64,000 nucleotides of DNA from NCBI RefSeq assembly GCF_029784165.1, contig NC_073695.1, positions 234,285,844-234,349,843 of the forward strand, given 5' to 3'. A program made the position numbers and the translations under genes. The number at the start of each line of letters is the position of its first letter. Positions within the stretch are counted from its first letter, which is position 1. The notes below the pieces were generated by a model that made no database searches, had not been told where the DNA came from, and worked only from the letters and a program-made list of their open reading frames with translations. The DNA is from Wyeomyia smithii. Lineage: Eukaryota; Arthropoda; Insecta; Diptera; Culicidae. Positions 23,401-33,119 of this stretch are shown here, piece by piece.

Positions 23401-25154
23401 CCCTTTGAGCATAATAATTTTTTGCTGATCATTATCTGGTAAAATTGTACGTGACGGATATAAAAACTCAATTCAATGTTTTTTTTCGATATGACTATAA
23501 CTGGTACAGTTCTATGGCGAACAAAAGAACATTATAGCCATAACTGGGACTCGGTGGAAGAGTTTTTTCTGCGGCGTTTTTTTACTAAGCAATATAGAAC
23601 ATTTCAGTTTCTTAATACATGATGAATTATAATTGTTGTTAACTTACAATGAACACCATGAACATAAAAATATCCGAATTTTTACAACCAAAATATTCAA
23701 AAGACTGATACATCCTTCAAACTATTGCCATAACTGGTGCACTTCCCCTAGTGCTTTATTATTGGAATACGATAACCAGTCGAAACAAGCATTAAACAGG
23801 TCTATGTAATAATAGATTTGTTGAAAGTTCAAAACGCTCTATAAAATTTTTAGAAAGAGGTTGTAGGCCAGAATGACAAAAATTTATACATATTATTCTA
23901 CGAAACGATTTGAAAATATTTGGAGTTCTTTTTTGTATTTAGGTATAATCAGAACAGAAATCAGCAGTCGGCCACTTTGACGTTGTACACCGCAGAGCTA
24001 CGTGACAGTCACTCCGAGAGCTCCTATTCAAAATTATTAGGCTGCTTAAATAATTAACAATCTGCTTCTAAAATTTCTCTGTTTGTGTCAAATGATTCAT
24101 CATCTGCTCAGTAATCATTCACACGTGTACAGAACGTCTAATTTATTTAAATATGTTAATCACCGTTTTTATTTGGGAAAATAATGTCACTTGTTTGGTA
24201 GACTATCCAGTCAATAAATATTCGTTTTCCAATTTTGAATAAAAGTTACAAACAGCTGAAAATGGGACACTGTTCGGTAATAAACAATAGCCCATCTTTG
24301 CTGTCTATTTACCGATCAAATTACAACGCTTGTGCTAAACGTGTGCCACATGTTACACAGCTGATTTTGTGACGCACGTAGCAATTTGCAAATCACCACC
24401 AAAAGACTCAAGGAAGTATTTTGTTTTCAAACGTGTTGCTGTATTCTAATTGATAAGTTCAAGCAGTTCAGACGCTGTGGTACAGCATCCAAACTGTTGA
24501 CAAGTATATCGCAAATTTGTGCGAAACACACACACTCTACCCTAATTAATAACTCACGATTTTCAACGCACGCGTCACCACGAACTCACATTGCTCATCT
24601 GTAAACTGTGATCCCAATAGTCGATGTACGGTCCAACGTATCCGAAGTGACTTTCGAATCCTCGCTGCGTCGGTGTGTAAGCCTTTTGGAAGAATCCGAG
24701 ATGCCATTTCCCGACCAGGCGGGTCTTGTAGCCAGCCTCTTGGAAATATTGCGGCATTAGCTTCTGATCCAGACCCAAACCCCAAGGCTGATCGGACTCA
24801 ATCACGTGATGCTGCATGCCGATGTTGATTGGATGCTTGCCTGTCATCAGGGAAGCCCTCGAGGGAGTACAAAGTGGTGGCGTGTAGTGTCGATTCAGCA
24901 TAATTCCACTGTACGCCAGTGCGTCCAAATTGGGCGTGGGAATTTGCAACGATCCATGGAAACTCACGTCATTCCACCCCTACATGGAAAATTCCAATTG
25001 ATATCTAAAATTGTTTTGAAAATCTACACATCCAATGTCGTACCAAATCATCGGCAATTATGATGATAATATTCGGTCGGGAAGATCGCTTGGAATCCCC
25101 GCCCGTGATTCCGAACACAAAAAGTATCAACAACGTGAGGCCCACAATGGCCAT
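7597..25154 (-). CDS. Arylsulfatase B-type sulfatase, five coding exons
   Basis: Formylglycine-dependent sulfatase of the arylsulfatase B (N-acetylgalactosamine-4-sulfatase) type, expected to remove sulfate from glycosaminoglycans in lysosome-related or surface compartments. The join 25,154-25,044, 24,979-24,590, 8,939-8,687, 8,628-8,471, 8,415-7,597 gives 576 residues with GT-AG introns and no frameshift. Residues 1-18 form a hydrophobic signal peptide. Metal-binding ADD is at 34-36. The modification motif CTPSR has its catalytic Cys at 74. Signature two, GYKTRLVGKWHLG, has Lys128 and His130. The metal motif SDNGA has Asp284 and Asn285. The C-terminus carries a transmembrane helix (about 544-566) and a short basic tail, whereas human ARSB is soluble at 533 residues. 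Catalytic residues are intact, so the gene is probably functional. Assignment to ARSB rather than a paralogue is by recall. Confidence 0.9.
8471..8628 (-). CDS. Sulfatase coding exon 4
   Basis: Encodes residues 252-304, including the metal-binding SDNGA motif and ending NFPLRG. The acceptor is TTATTTAG and the donor GTAAGG. The flanking introns are 58 and 55 bp. Confidence 0.88.
8687..8939 (-). CDS. Sulfatase coding exon 3
   Basis: Encodes residues 168-251 plus one base of codon 252. It contains LDIRRDL and HLAPHAGNEDDPLQAP, matching the region of ARSB after the first catalytic lobe. The acceptor is TTCTCAG and the donor GTAAGA. It lies 15.65 kb from exon 2 because of a repeat-filled intron. 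Confidence 0.88.
9108..10062. mobile_element. TA-flanked MITE (Tc1/mariner-like)
   Basis: A 955-bp element with 22-bp perfect terminal inverted repeats starting GGGTAACGGGGGTATTTTGG. TA dinucleotides flank it at 9,106-9,107 and 10,063-10,064. There is no transposase. TA duplications suggest the Tc1/mariner superfamily. It sits close to the 3' end of sulfatase intron 2. Confidence 0.8.
10063..11189. other. Intronic stretch, nothing recognised
   Basis: AT-rich sequence of sulfatase intron 2 with no bounded element or gene that I can identify. Confidence 0.4.
11190..11290 (+). repeat. Fragment related to the TTAA element at 15,941
   Basis: The segment with TTGAGAACATTT and GAGTAATAGGAAGAAAGTT matches 16,005-16,065 inside the TTAA-flanked element at 15,941-16,683. 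Element termini are not visible here, so this is an internal fragment or an older relative. Confidence 0.5.
11779..13818. mobile_element. Inverted-repeat DNA element carrying a nested SINE
   Basis: Termini are inverted copies centred on CTCATGGCAAGTCCGTCCCA (left about 11,788-11,810, right about 13,793-13,812). A TA lies outside each end (11,777-11,778 and 13,819-13,820), suggesting Tc1/mariner-type insertion. The left 1-2 bases of the terminus are ambiguous. The interior has GTCCCAT repeats and no intact transposase. The SINE at 12,770-13,207 was inserted later, since it has its own 13-bp duplication. Confidence 0.6.
12770..13207 (+). mobile_element. Composite tRNA-derived SINE with 13-bp target duplication
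   Basis: A 438-bp retroposon flanked by perfect TACATAGAAGGGT duplications (12,757-12,769 and 13,208-13,220). Its head folds like a tRNA: acceptor GCCTCCC against GGGAGAG, anticodon arm CTGGC-CTAACAA-GCCAG (AAC, Val-like), and a B box GGTTCGAGTCT. The second half carries GGGTTCGATTCCCGAT and GAGGATCTTTTCGAG, resembling the Feilai SINE of Aedes as I recall it. The 3' end is TTGTTG. A Pol III promoter is implied by the A and B boxes. The mobilising LINE is not identified. Confidence 0.8.
13910..14516. mobile_element. CTA-flanked hairpin MITE, copy A, split by a SINE
   Basis: Termini GTCAGCCTATAG and AAAGCCTATAG (right end read on the minus strand) are flanked by CTA at 13,907-13,909 and 14,517-14,519. 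Subterminal ACTCACCG and CAAAACGG blocks match the intact relative at 17,845-18,005. This copy is longer because a reversed SINE copy lies inside it (14,128-14,320). Confidence 0.7.
14128..14320 (-). mobile_element. Reversed copy of the first half of the composite SINE
   Basis: The reverse complement matches 12,770-12,965: tRNA-like head, CTAACAAG anticodon-arm remnant, ACTTAACGGTTGGCTGCGAA, and the end near TTCCGATTCGGA. The Feilai-like second half is missing. This suggests that the first half is a SINE in its own right, or that this copy is truncated. Confidence 0.7.
14950..15498 (+). pseudogene. Jockey/CR1-like non-LTR reverse transcriptase remnant
   Basis: Broken frames spell a non-LTR RT: FSDGFMTTNLLNFSSCC, then a palm segment GVPQSSN (normally GVPQGSNLGP), and CRLFYADDLKIF with the catalytic YADD. 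Several stops and frameshifts make it non-functional. It ends where the minus-strand RTE remnant begins at 15,499, so one element interrupted or abuts the other. Clade assignment is by motif recall. Confidence 0.7.
15941..16683. mobile_element. TTAA-flanked MITE inserted in the RTE RT
   Basis: A 743-bp element with terminal inverted repeats GGGGTTATATACCTTTTT and flanking TTAA (15,937-15,940 and 16,684-16,687), piggyBac-like. A 137-codon minus-strand frame inside it (16,104-16,517) has no family signature. The insertion point is the TTTAA of the RTE codons for Leu-Leu-Phe-Asn, so the MITE is younger than the RTE copy. Confidence 0.82.
17345..17515 (-). mobile_element. tRNA-derived SINE, second family, minus copy
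   Basis: Reverse-complement landmarks are TAGCCGCAAGGTTACAGAG (A box region) and GGGTTCGTATCTTAGTAGAA (B box region), then an AAGGACTTAAG body. It matches 18,714-18,840 on the plus strand. Target duplications were not resolved. Confidence 0.65.
17845..18005. mobile_element. CTA-flanked hairpin MITE, copy B (intact)
   Basis: 161 bp, almost entirely one long hairpin. The arms share ATACCA, AGAGACGC, GACACTCACCG, TAAGGCAACTGTCAACAT and AAAACGG. CTA duplications lie at 17,842-17,844 and 18,006-18,008. A 3-bp target site points to PIF/Harbinger-like mobilisation, although the usual site is TAA or TTA. Confidence 0.72.
18714..18880 (+). mobile_element. tRNA-derived SINE, second family, plus copy
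   Basis: Contains TAGCCGCAAGGTTACAGAG (A box), a TTTAACAAG anticodon-loop-like segment, and GGTTCGAATCTCAGTAGAAC (B box), followed by GGACTTTAAGTATG. It matches the minus-strand copy at 17,345-17,515. The 3' boundary is approximate. Confidence 0.65.
19333..19570 (+). pseudogene. Unassigned coding-like fragment, probably element-derived
   Basis: One frame is open from 19,333 into the T-rich tract with a protein-like composition, including LIEELVIDWDNTNLIKCV and LNAWESMFIGPAERPMM. The pattern of an ES-x-x-I core followed by a Met-Asn-Glu-Asp run and S-x-LF resembles C-terminal tails of retroelement proteins as I recall them, but I cannot name the family. It is flanked by low-complexity T/A sequence at 19,568-19,630 and has no start codon. 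It may also be host-derived. Confidence 0.35.
19721..21013. mobile_element. TA-flanked DNA element
   Basis: A 1,293-bp element has inverted termini GGGCAGAGTGGGGCTAGTTG and GGGTAGAGTGAGGCTAGTTG (right end read on the minus strand). TA lies at 19,719-19,720 and 21,014-21,015. The terminal motif recurs internally near 20,165-20,225. No transposase frame is recognisable, so it is non-autonomous, Tc1/mariner-like by target site. Confidence 0.75.
20617..20710 (+). repeat. Two tandem ~52-bp repeats
   Basis: CAGGGTTATATT followed by CCACAAGCCAGCA and AATGTCA recurs about 52 bp later as CAGGGTTATATT, CCCAAAAGCCAGCA, AATGTCA. It lies inside the TA-flanked element. Confidence 0.65.
21016..22480. other. 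Intronic stretch, nothing recognised
   Basis: Sulfatase intron 2 sequence without a bounded repeat or coding signature that I can support. Confidence 0.4.
22930..23122 (+). pseudogene. Possible Lys-rich 3' exon or retrocopy tail, unknown protein
   Basis: A strong polypyrimidine tract ending CCCTGTTCTTACAG at about 22,915-22,928 precedes an open frame of just over 60 codons ending in TAA. The peptide is very basic and helical (LMKYVKRISKGYRSSKKQKA, then alternating Glu and Lys, ending KASSKTKTKN). Upstream stretches (22,480-22,860) contain coding-like fragments such as VIAQTGSRNVYEVEQAPEK but in different frames with stops. This is either the last exon of an unrecognised nested gene or a degraded retrocopy. 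I cannot name it. Confidence 0.3.
23123..24589. other. Intronic stretch, nothing recognised
   Basis: No gene recognised. The motif CCATAACTGG recurs near 23,500-23,745 in a loosely repeated arrangement, perhaps an old element whose ends I cannot define. Confidence 0.4.
24590..24979 (-). CDS. Sulfatase coding exon 2
   Basis: Encodes residues 38-167, beginning GWNDVSFHG and including the CTPSRASLMTG active-site motif and GKWHLG. The acceptor is CATGTAG and the donor GTGAGT. The exon is 130 whole codons, in phase with exons 1 and 3. Confidence 0.9.
25044..25154 (-). CDS. Sulfatase coding exon 1
   Basis: Encodes residues 1-37: start codon, signal peptide (MAIVGLTLLILFVFGI) and the first metal-binding segment ending ADDL. 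The donor GTACGA follows, and intron 1 is only 64 bp. The start was chosen because it precedes a clean signal peptide and is the only Met in the exon. Confidence 0.88.
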
Positions 25155-26440
25155 CTCGATTACCGTCTTCGATTACAACCACAGTGCTAATTACTAAGCA
25201 AAATAACTCGCGATCGCACGATCGGAGAGCTCCACAACGAGCGGGTCAAAATCGCCACTGCAACTGATTTATCTTTTGTTACAGCTAAACACTTTATAAC
25301 AAACTACAATCGAGCTATAGATGATCGATACACAGGCGAACCCTTGGCCGGGACCAGCCGGGAGATTGAAAAGTAGCTAACGCGGTAATACCTCTGTGCA
25401 TCACAGGGCGAACCGGGGCACGAATGCCGCCTGCCTGCCTGCGTGATTGCAGTTGCAACAATAACAACGACAACGGTTGTGGACATGGGGGTCAGTTAGA
25501 GTGTATACAGCATTCTAACTTCTACTGACCCATACTAGAGTAAGTCGAGCAGATCTAGAAGTTGTGTTGTCATTGGAAGACTAACGAAATAACAGATCAA
25601 TGCATTATTTGTAATGACAAATGGCATAAACAACGTTCCAGCGTTCAACCATATCTAAACTGATTCAACGAAAATTCAAAAATGTCAAATATAGGTTGTA
25701 ACTTTCTTTTTTATTTAAAATATGGTAGAGCGCAAAAAAAACCGTGTGAAAATGTACGTCTTCCTTTAAGTTCTTTGCGCTGTAGAAGTCGAAACGTTTG
25801 AAACTTATTGTACGATTATTGAGTATTCATAAGATTGCTCAGACGACCCTGTTTCATGAATATGACATAATGTGTCCGTAGTTCAAATATTGTCTCACTT
25901 TCTAGCAATTCAATCAGTTGAATCGATTACTTTCAATCCAATCTGGTGAAAGCATTATCTGAATGTTGTTATCGCCTAGGTTATATCTTCCACTGTGATG
26001 CGCTTCTTCAGTGCCATCTAACTTCAGGCGTATTCGGTAGCTAGTCGAGCGGTTTAATATATCTAGTGAACTTATCTTCTATACGACGATAGAAAATTGA
26101 TCGTAAATAAATTATATTTAAAACCAATACCACTTTTTATTCTTCCGCTATGGTTTCGTATGACTAAAAGCAATATGAATTGATTGTTCACACCAGTAGA
26201 TGTAGATGAAGAGCAAAAATTTTGACACACAAATGCGTGTCACTAAATAGTTCGATTATTCTGCCACCTACCGCTCTAGGATCTACGATTACAGATAATG
26301 TAATCATTATCATCTCAAGTTTCTTGTCTGACCTTTCTTCCATAAAGACTTTTATCTGTTCATCATGCACACGAAACAACGAACCTCCACCTGTTGCGTT
26401 TCCTACTCTCACATCGCACCAGATCAAAACAAACACCGTT
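25155..26440. other. 5' flank of the sulfatase gene
   Basis: Should contain the sulfatase 5' untranslated region and promoter (minus strand). I see no TATA box near the start codon and cannot place the transcription start. No other gene is recognised. Confidence 0.4.
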
Positions 26441-27251
26441 CAAAAACATATCTTCGGGTTCTGTTCGGCCTGAGAACCACCACGTGCGACAATGCGCGCG
26501 CATTCGCACCAGAAGGCTTACAAATTCGCGCCTTTTTCCGTCAACCTGAAATCCGTACGCAGCCCCTTTGCTCTGCGTGACTGACGGCGGCGGCAGATGC
26601 TAATGACAATGCAAGCAACGTGGGAAAAGCATTTTTCCCATTCAGCCCTTTCGTACCTCCTGGCGGCAGCAGCGCTTCGCCCATGTGGAAAGCGGGAGCT
26701 TCTCGGTGATGTTTCGAGGAAAGCGTTCTTCAGTTGCTGTTGTGATTTCCTCGCGGTCAAACGCGGTCTCGGAAAAGCTCGTGCGGTTTGGACTAGACTT
26801 TGGGATCTTAGACAACTTTAATGTGTTACTGTTTAAAAATTGTGTTTCTGTAGTGGTTGTACATTGCTTGAAAATCCATCCGCACGAAATGGTAGAAAAT
26901 TCAATTCTGAACAATTAAGTTAAAGAACTAAGTTGTATTATTTCAGTTTAACTACTTTTACTGCTAAAGGCGAAACAGTGAAAAGGTTGAAAAAGTGATG
27001 AAAAAACTAAATCTTTCTTTTTCGTGGTTTTGTTTTCGGGCATCTGGCGGCTGTGGTGGAGTGGACAAAAAATAACCATATATTCGGTGTCATGTTGTGT
27101 TAAAAACCTTGTGGTGAAATGGCAAAACAGTGCATACACAGCGGATTTTTTTGAGTCTCCCGACTATTAAAAGGTATTTACGAAAAAAATCAAAACCAAG
27201 CAAACCTTTTTCTCGTAAGTGAACAAAGTGTAGACTAATAAATAGGAGAAA
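26440..27251 (+). promoter_or_regulatory. Candidate promoter and 5' untranslated exon of a plus-strand gene
   Basis: A GC- and CpG-richer island at about 26,450-26,790 stands out from the AT-rich surroundings. It is followed by sequence with repeated AGTGAAA-type motifs typical of insect 5' leaders. Two donor-like sites follow: AAAAG|GTATTT near 27,174 and AAATG|GTATGT at 27,251, the latter placing a start codon directly at the splice site. No downstream exon is recognised in the window, so the gene is unproven. It would be divergent from the sulfatase. Confidence 0.28.
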
Positions 27252-28592
27252 TGGTATGTTTTTCACGCTAGTTTTATATATGCAATAATTATATGAAGCA
27301 AAAAATTATCAATGAGTTAAATGATTATTTAATTTCATATTTTTGATTGTTCGGGGAGAAACACGCACAAAGGTTCTTTTTATGCTGAGGTAAAAACAAC
27401 TGCCTTTAATGTACCAGCTTGGACGGAAATGCTTTTAGTTTTCAGTTTGTGATTATTTTGAATTTATATTTTATTTTAAAGATCTCGAAATCTGTGCAGT
27501 GCCGCTGATTGTTTTCGAGGTATATTAAAAGTTGGTTGTGATGTTTGTCGAAAGTAAAATCAAGTCTTGGAAGACAAAAACCAATGAAAACTGAATCGAA
27601 TGTTCAAAAAACTTGAATAAAGTGAAGAGTCTCCTATAAATAATACAAGAATTTATAGCTCGCTAGAATCTTTTTAAAAAAAAATATGATGAAAACCGTT
27701 CTTTGCCGCTAGCAGGGTTTGAGGCTCAAAAAATCCTATCGCTTGATTCCGCTTCTGATTCCTCAGTAAATACAGTTTTTGACGTAGGACTACGTCTAAC
27801 CGCACTATATCGAGATACATTCTGCGGAAACTAAAACCAAGATGTAACGTCGGAATGAAAAACTTCAAACGGTAATACTGATGTAACCACATGATGGATA
27901 ACAATGATCAATACGTCGTTGGATTGATAAAATGATGAACAATTTTGTGATTCTTTAGTCATCATTACCACTTTACTGCTGAACTCTGAAAATTTAATAA
28001 AAGTTTCAAGGTCGAATTTTCACGAACCAATCACATGCGAGCACGCCTTGCCCAAACTTCATGAGTAGACCAACAGCCTGCTGTAATATCCTGTATAGCA
28101 GTGGCAAAATAAAATTTGACAGAATCTCCCCGTCCCAATAGGTCAACTAATTTTTGCTTCCACGAGTCTAGACTATTGTGATGTCTTGAAGGTGAAGCTT
28201 TTTCGAAAAGTTTGTAACCACCTCATCTATCAGACAGTTTAAAGTTCTGCTGTTAGTATGTTATTAAAACTGATGTCTTGAAGAAAAACAACAGGCAACA
28301 GTACTACATTGAGCAATGTATGAATTGCTCATTCGTCACTCGCCGTCTATCAGTGCAGAAGAACTAAATATTCATATGTGTGCAGTCAAGCCAAGTGACC
28401 GCTGTCAGCGCACAGTAAGGCATGTTGGGTTAACGTGTTGCGATCTGGAACACAATCGAATTGCCGTTTGAATTGTCTTCTTCTTCTTCTTATTGTTTCG
28501 TATAGTAGCAAATATCAGAATTCAATATAATTTTTCAGGTGCCGCAAAATACTCTGCGCCGCCGGGGACAGCAGAATTCTGTACGTGTTGTT
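27252..28592. other. No gene recognised
   Basis: AT-rich, no bounded element seen. A short TTC microsatellite lies near 28,472-28,490. Confidence 0.4.
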
Positions 28593-29294
28593 TAGGGTGG
28601 CAATCATCGTATGGAAAAAGTCACCAGAAAATTTCAAAAAAAACCCTATACAAAATGTTCATCGCTCGAAAAAACACCCTGTGCAAAGTTTTAGCTCAAT
28701 CGGACTTAAAATGGGGTGGCGCAAGGCGATTGAAGTTTGGCCTTTTTGAAAACCGAAAAATCACCCAAGGGGGTACGTGTAATTTTGATTTTCTAAAAAA
28801 AATTTTTGATGCCAAATGACTTAAAAACGCGAAACGTCGAGAATTTGTGTCATCTGAAAAAAAAATTTTTTTTTTTGCAAAAATCGACTCTAAGTCGTTT
28901 TTTCAATTGTGAGAGGCGGAGTTCAAAATGTTTAGGATTTATCTTTTTAAATTAATCACTAGCCTCTCGAAATAGCCAGTATAATGAAATACACTATAAC
29001 TAGCATCGAGTACATTATGTTTTATTAGGGTGGTTCATTTTTTCGCCAGAGAGTGGTTCATAATATTGTGAAAAAATAAAAAAAAAATTTCAAAAACCGA
29101 AATTTCACGTACCCCCCCCCCCCCCCTTGGGTGATGTTTCGGTTTTTAAAAAAGGCCAAACTTCAATCGCTTTGCGCCACCCCATTTTAAGTCCGATTGA
29201 GCTGAAATTTTGCACAGGGTGTTTTTTCGAGCAGGTGAACATTTTGTATAGGGTTTTTTTGAAATACGAGATGACCATTTTGGCTGGCACCCTA
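28593..29294. mobile_element. hAT-like fold-back MITE
   Basis: A 702-bp element with long inverted arms (about 28,600-28,778 against 29,105-29,290). It has TAGGGTG termini and an imperfect 8-bp flank duplication: GTGTTGTT at 28,585-28,592 and GTGTTGGC at 29,295-29,302. The 8-bp target site and TAGGG ends fit the hAT superfamily. The arms contain a C/G homopolymer that differs in length. The 108-codon frame at 28,493-28,819 runs through one arm and is not a gene. Confidence 0.65.
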
Positions 29295-29849
29295 GTGTTG
29301 GCAGAGGCAAATTTTTTTCACATTAGCATCCAGAAGAAAATATTACTTTCCATAACCTTACATAACATAACCTTACCATCTGTCACAAGACAAATAAACA
29401 TAGAAGGAGATTTTATTTCTACTAAATTTAACTCAATTCAGAGAAGGTTGCCTTTTCGCGCATCAAAGAAAATTGACTGGATTAGAATGAAAAGTATTCA
29501 TCAATGTTAAAGAGAATATTTTTTCTGTGATTAAACATAACCGCTCGTTTTTTGGCACATGTGTGCCAAAATCGAACCGTGCCAAAGGTAAAACGAGCTG
29601 AAATCAAACAGAGCCTCAAAAGGAAATATAAAACTATTGTAGTCCTACGTCAACTTTGCGGTTGTGTCTTGGAAACCACCCTCCTACTTTTTGTTTGGAA
29701 ATATATTTTTTTATGTCCACCATAACCACCACATTGAAAAAAGCAACTGCAAGGCAAAAAATATTAAACGATAAGGTCTCGTGGATCTTGAACCTTCCAA
29801 AACGGGAATATGAGATTTTTATCATAATACTGCATTGCAGTAGAGCAAT

Positions 29850-30790
29850 ACCACAAAAAGTGGGAAACTATTTTAATAAACATTTTTTCATTTAATTAAA
29901 ACTTTGCATAGACATTTCTATTAGCAAAAGATGCCTTATTGTATTTTTTTTAATCACGACTCGTTTTTTGGTAAACTATGTAAAAATGTCATGTAAAAAA
30001 GGTATTGGTAAGTACAAATATTTTTAGAACCAAAACGAGTTCGTTTGATCGATATGACGTCTTCAGCAAAGTTGTAGATCATAGTTTTGCCTTTCTAAAA
30101 AAAGTATAAAGTGTAAAAAACTTGAAAAAAAAAACTGGTTTTATTTCTCTAAGTTTCATAATTCAGATTCATTGAAAGACAGTTTTCGAAGATATTTAAT
30201 CTTTATTTTTGTGTTTTTTTTTCTTAAAAAAATCTTTTTGTCTCACGGTGTATGTTTTATCTGAAAGGACCCACTATCATATACTATGTTATAGCAAAGT
30301 TATAACAATCAATCCAAACGTTCTAGGTATATATATTTTTTTTCTAGAAAATTTTAACTTTCTTGTTTCTCATTCCTCCGCGATCAGACAGCTATCTAGC
30401 TTATTTTTTCTAGTTTTCATAAAAATGACCTAAAATTTAAAAAAATGAATTTTTTTGAAAATTATTTTAATTTTTTATTTTAACTTTTTTTTCTCAAAAC
30501 AAAACAAATAAATTTAGAGCGTGATTTTTTTCGGAAAAACAAAATTGTTATCTACAACTCTGCCGAAGATATCACACCGAAGAAACAAACCGTTTTGGCT
30601 CTAAAACTATTCAATCATCAATACTTTTTTTAAAATAGCATTTCTACATAGCTTCTCAAAAATAAGTCGTGATTCAAAAACAAAACAATAGCACAAAATG
30701 GCATCTTTTTCCCATAGAAACATCTATGCAGAGTTTCAGCCAAATCAAAACTGATAGTAAAAAAATTTAAAATGAGACATATTTAGTGGA
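29850..30790. repeat. Long imperfect fold-back repeat
   Basis: Sequence from about 29,870 to 30,140 reappears reverse-complemented at about 30,530-30,780. Landmarks are AAGATGCC, TTTTAATCACGACT, CAAAACGAGTT/CAAAACGGTTT, and TTCAGCAAAGTTGTAGAT/TTCGGCAGAGTTGTAGAT. The arms are clearly diverged, so it is old. Target duplication and exact ends were not resolved. Confidence 0.6.
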
Positions 30791-32627
30791 ATTGCTCAGT
30801 AGTTTTTTTTTTAATGGAGACACATGATGATTATAGATCCCAAACATTGTATCTCCAAAATCAAAATGATTTTAAGTGTAAAATTTTCGTATAGTCATTG
30901 TAGTACAGTTTGATATTTCATTTCTTTTAAAGGCCCAATAGTTACCTTCAATTTATTGCCGAAAGCTTCAAAATCGACTAAACGGCTCACAATATACAAA
31001 TTGATGAAAATTGAAAACTTTCGAAAAAGTCGACTTTTTAGTAAATCCTATGATAGAAAGTGTCTTTCTAAGGGGTGAACAAATAACTACAGGTTCAAAA
31101 TTTTTCGATAGAGAATAACTATAGTGATTTAGAGTATGATCGGAGCAAAAAAAAAATCGGAGTGCTTTTTTGCTTGGATGTATATATACACTAGGGAGAT
31201 CCACAACTCGCTTCAAACCACATTATTTGAAAAGTTACTAGGCATCTTAAATCTGTTTTTCTTCAGAGTTGTCTATTTATTTTACTAGGGTTCAAGGTTG
31301 TTGAATAAGAAAAAGCAATTTTAGTAGAAAACTCAGGTCTTTAACATTTCGGTTCTCGCGCACGACTAGCAACACTTTTTAAATGGGAGAATACACCGAA
31401 TTCTGTACAAAATCAAGGTACGGGTTTTGACGTAGAATACAACTTACTTTAAAAGGGTGCCATTCCGAAACATCGAAAATAGAGTGAAACAGTGAAATGA
31501 GAGAATTCAAATTCTTACAACTTCGTTACCACTGAACGCATTTTAGTAATTGATATCTCGTTGAATAGAGAAAAAATTTCTCTAGGTTATGAAAACCATT
31601 TCCGAAACATTCTCTCATAGTAAAGAGGTTAAAATTCATAGCCAATTTGATTAGAGTTCAACCAATCGCGTGCCCGCAATAATGCAATCCAAGCACAGCC
31701 GATACTGAAGTATACAAACAGTTTGACTTTTTAAGTAATTCTCATTTGTTGTTATTGCTTTGTTCGCTCGAGTGCACAACGACACGCCGACCGGAAGCAT
31801 AAATGTCATTAGTCACATGAAAAAGTTAGCATGCAACAGTTTAGTCTTCATTGATCATCCGATCACTGTGACAACAGGATGGTTTACTGGCAACCGAACT
31901 GGAGCCGGGGCGCAGCAAACGACGATTTTATGCTTGCATAGTTTTTGCTGCTACACACGCTCAATCGATTGCAGCATTTCGTAGCAGACGGCACCTTGTT
32001 TTTTAGTACAACAAAACTATTCAATTAAAGCAAATATTATTTTTCTGCCACTCGCCTGAACGAAGATAATATGGACAAAAACTTTGAAATCTTTTTCAGC
32101 AAAAGCAACGATCGAAAAAGTTTCGGTTTCTCCTCCATTTCCTCGTCTTTACCTTTATGCTGTGTATATATTGTCTTTATATTGTGGCACACCGAGGCCA
32201 TTCTTTTACCTTATTTATCCAACGATTTTTTTCCGAGTTGTGTAGTTGCATTAATCTAGCTGTTAAATTTGTATACTAAACGACTCAATAACAACAATAA
32301 ACAAATTTCAAACATAATTCAAACTAGCTCGAAAGTTAAAATATGATCACCTTTAGCTAATAAAATTTTAGTGTCACTTTTAAATCGCTTAAAATAAATG
32401 TAGAACTGCATATTTCATAATATGCAAGGTAAGAAAAATCAACATCGCTTCAAGAACGTGTTTGTGGCCTCGAAAAAGGCCAAATGAAATTTGTACTTGG
32501 CGGGAGGAACGAAACAATTCTCTTTGAGCTAGTGTCTGTCGTAATAGCTTGGTAACAGCAGCAGCAGCAGCAACAGGTAACGGAAGGCTAAGGTACCACT
32601 TGGCCGTGGTCCTCGATGCCATCTTAA
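30791..32627. other. No gene recognised
   Basis: No confident gene or element. A CAG microsatellite lies at about 32,556-32,573. Confidence 0.4.
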
Positions 32628-32765
32628 CCCTAGTGCTCAAATTAGTTTCTAGACGGACTTAGAAAAAATCACTATAGACCTTTATAAACATTTTTTAAGT
32701 TCTTATTGGAGCTTTTTAGAGGTTTAACTGAAGACCGTCTAAAGGCGGCACTGGGCACTAGAGGG
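32628..32765. mobile_element. Short TTAA-flanked MITE
   Basis: 138 bp between TTAA at 32,624-32,627 and 32,766-32,769. The termini CCCTAGTGC and CCCTCTAGTGC (right end read on the minus strand) and inner TAGACGG segments are inverted. The ends resemble neither the 2,746 nor the 15,941 element, so it is a third TTAA-targeting family in the window. Confidence 0.65.
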
Positions 32766-33119
32766 TTAATGACGAGTTTTTTGAACAGTTGACGGAAAAC
32801 TAATGCACTTCGCGCGCAACGTTCGTCTTTATACCTAAAAAACAACGCGCAGCGCAGCCCAACCTTTTTTTTACTTTCTTCCATAATACCGTGTGCGTGG
32901 CCCCACCCATTTAACGCGCTAGTCCTTTCAGTAGGTATTTCATCACTCGGAGACTAATAAATCGAAGGATTTGAAGTCTCCGTTAACAAATAAAAAGTAG
33001 TATGTAGTAGTAGTAGTATTTCATCACCTCATCATTCATTTGCCCACTGACTCTCGTGCGATTCGGGTGTATATTTTAAAACCGGTTCCAGTTCACTTTT
33101 ATTCATAGTTTTTTTTTTG

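Larger units (their letters stand above)
8940..24589 (-). other. Sulfatase intron 2, expanded by transposable elements
   Basis: A 15,650-bp intron beside three introns of 55-64 bp. It contains at least ten recognisable mobile elements or fragments, listed separately. No other confident host gene is inside it. The Lys-rich frame at 22,930-23,122 is the only stretch with a possible host-gene look. Confidence 0.8.

Noticed and set aside
24546..24785. Alternative frames over the sulfatase exons
   Set aside because: Shadows of exon 2. The exon frame contains the full sulfatase signatures with matching splice sites.
28493..28819. 108-codon plus-strand frame
   Set aside because: Runs through one arm of the hAT-like fold-back element.
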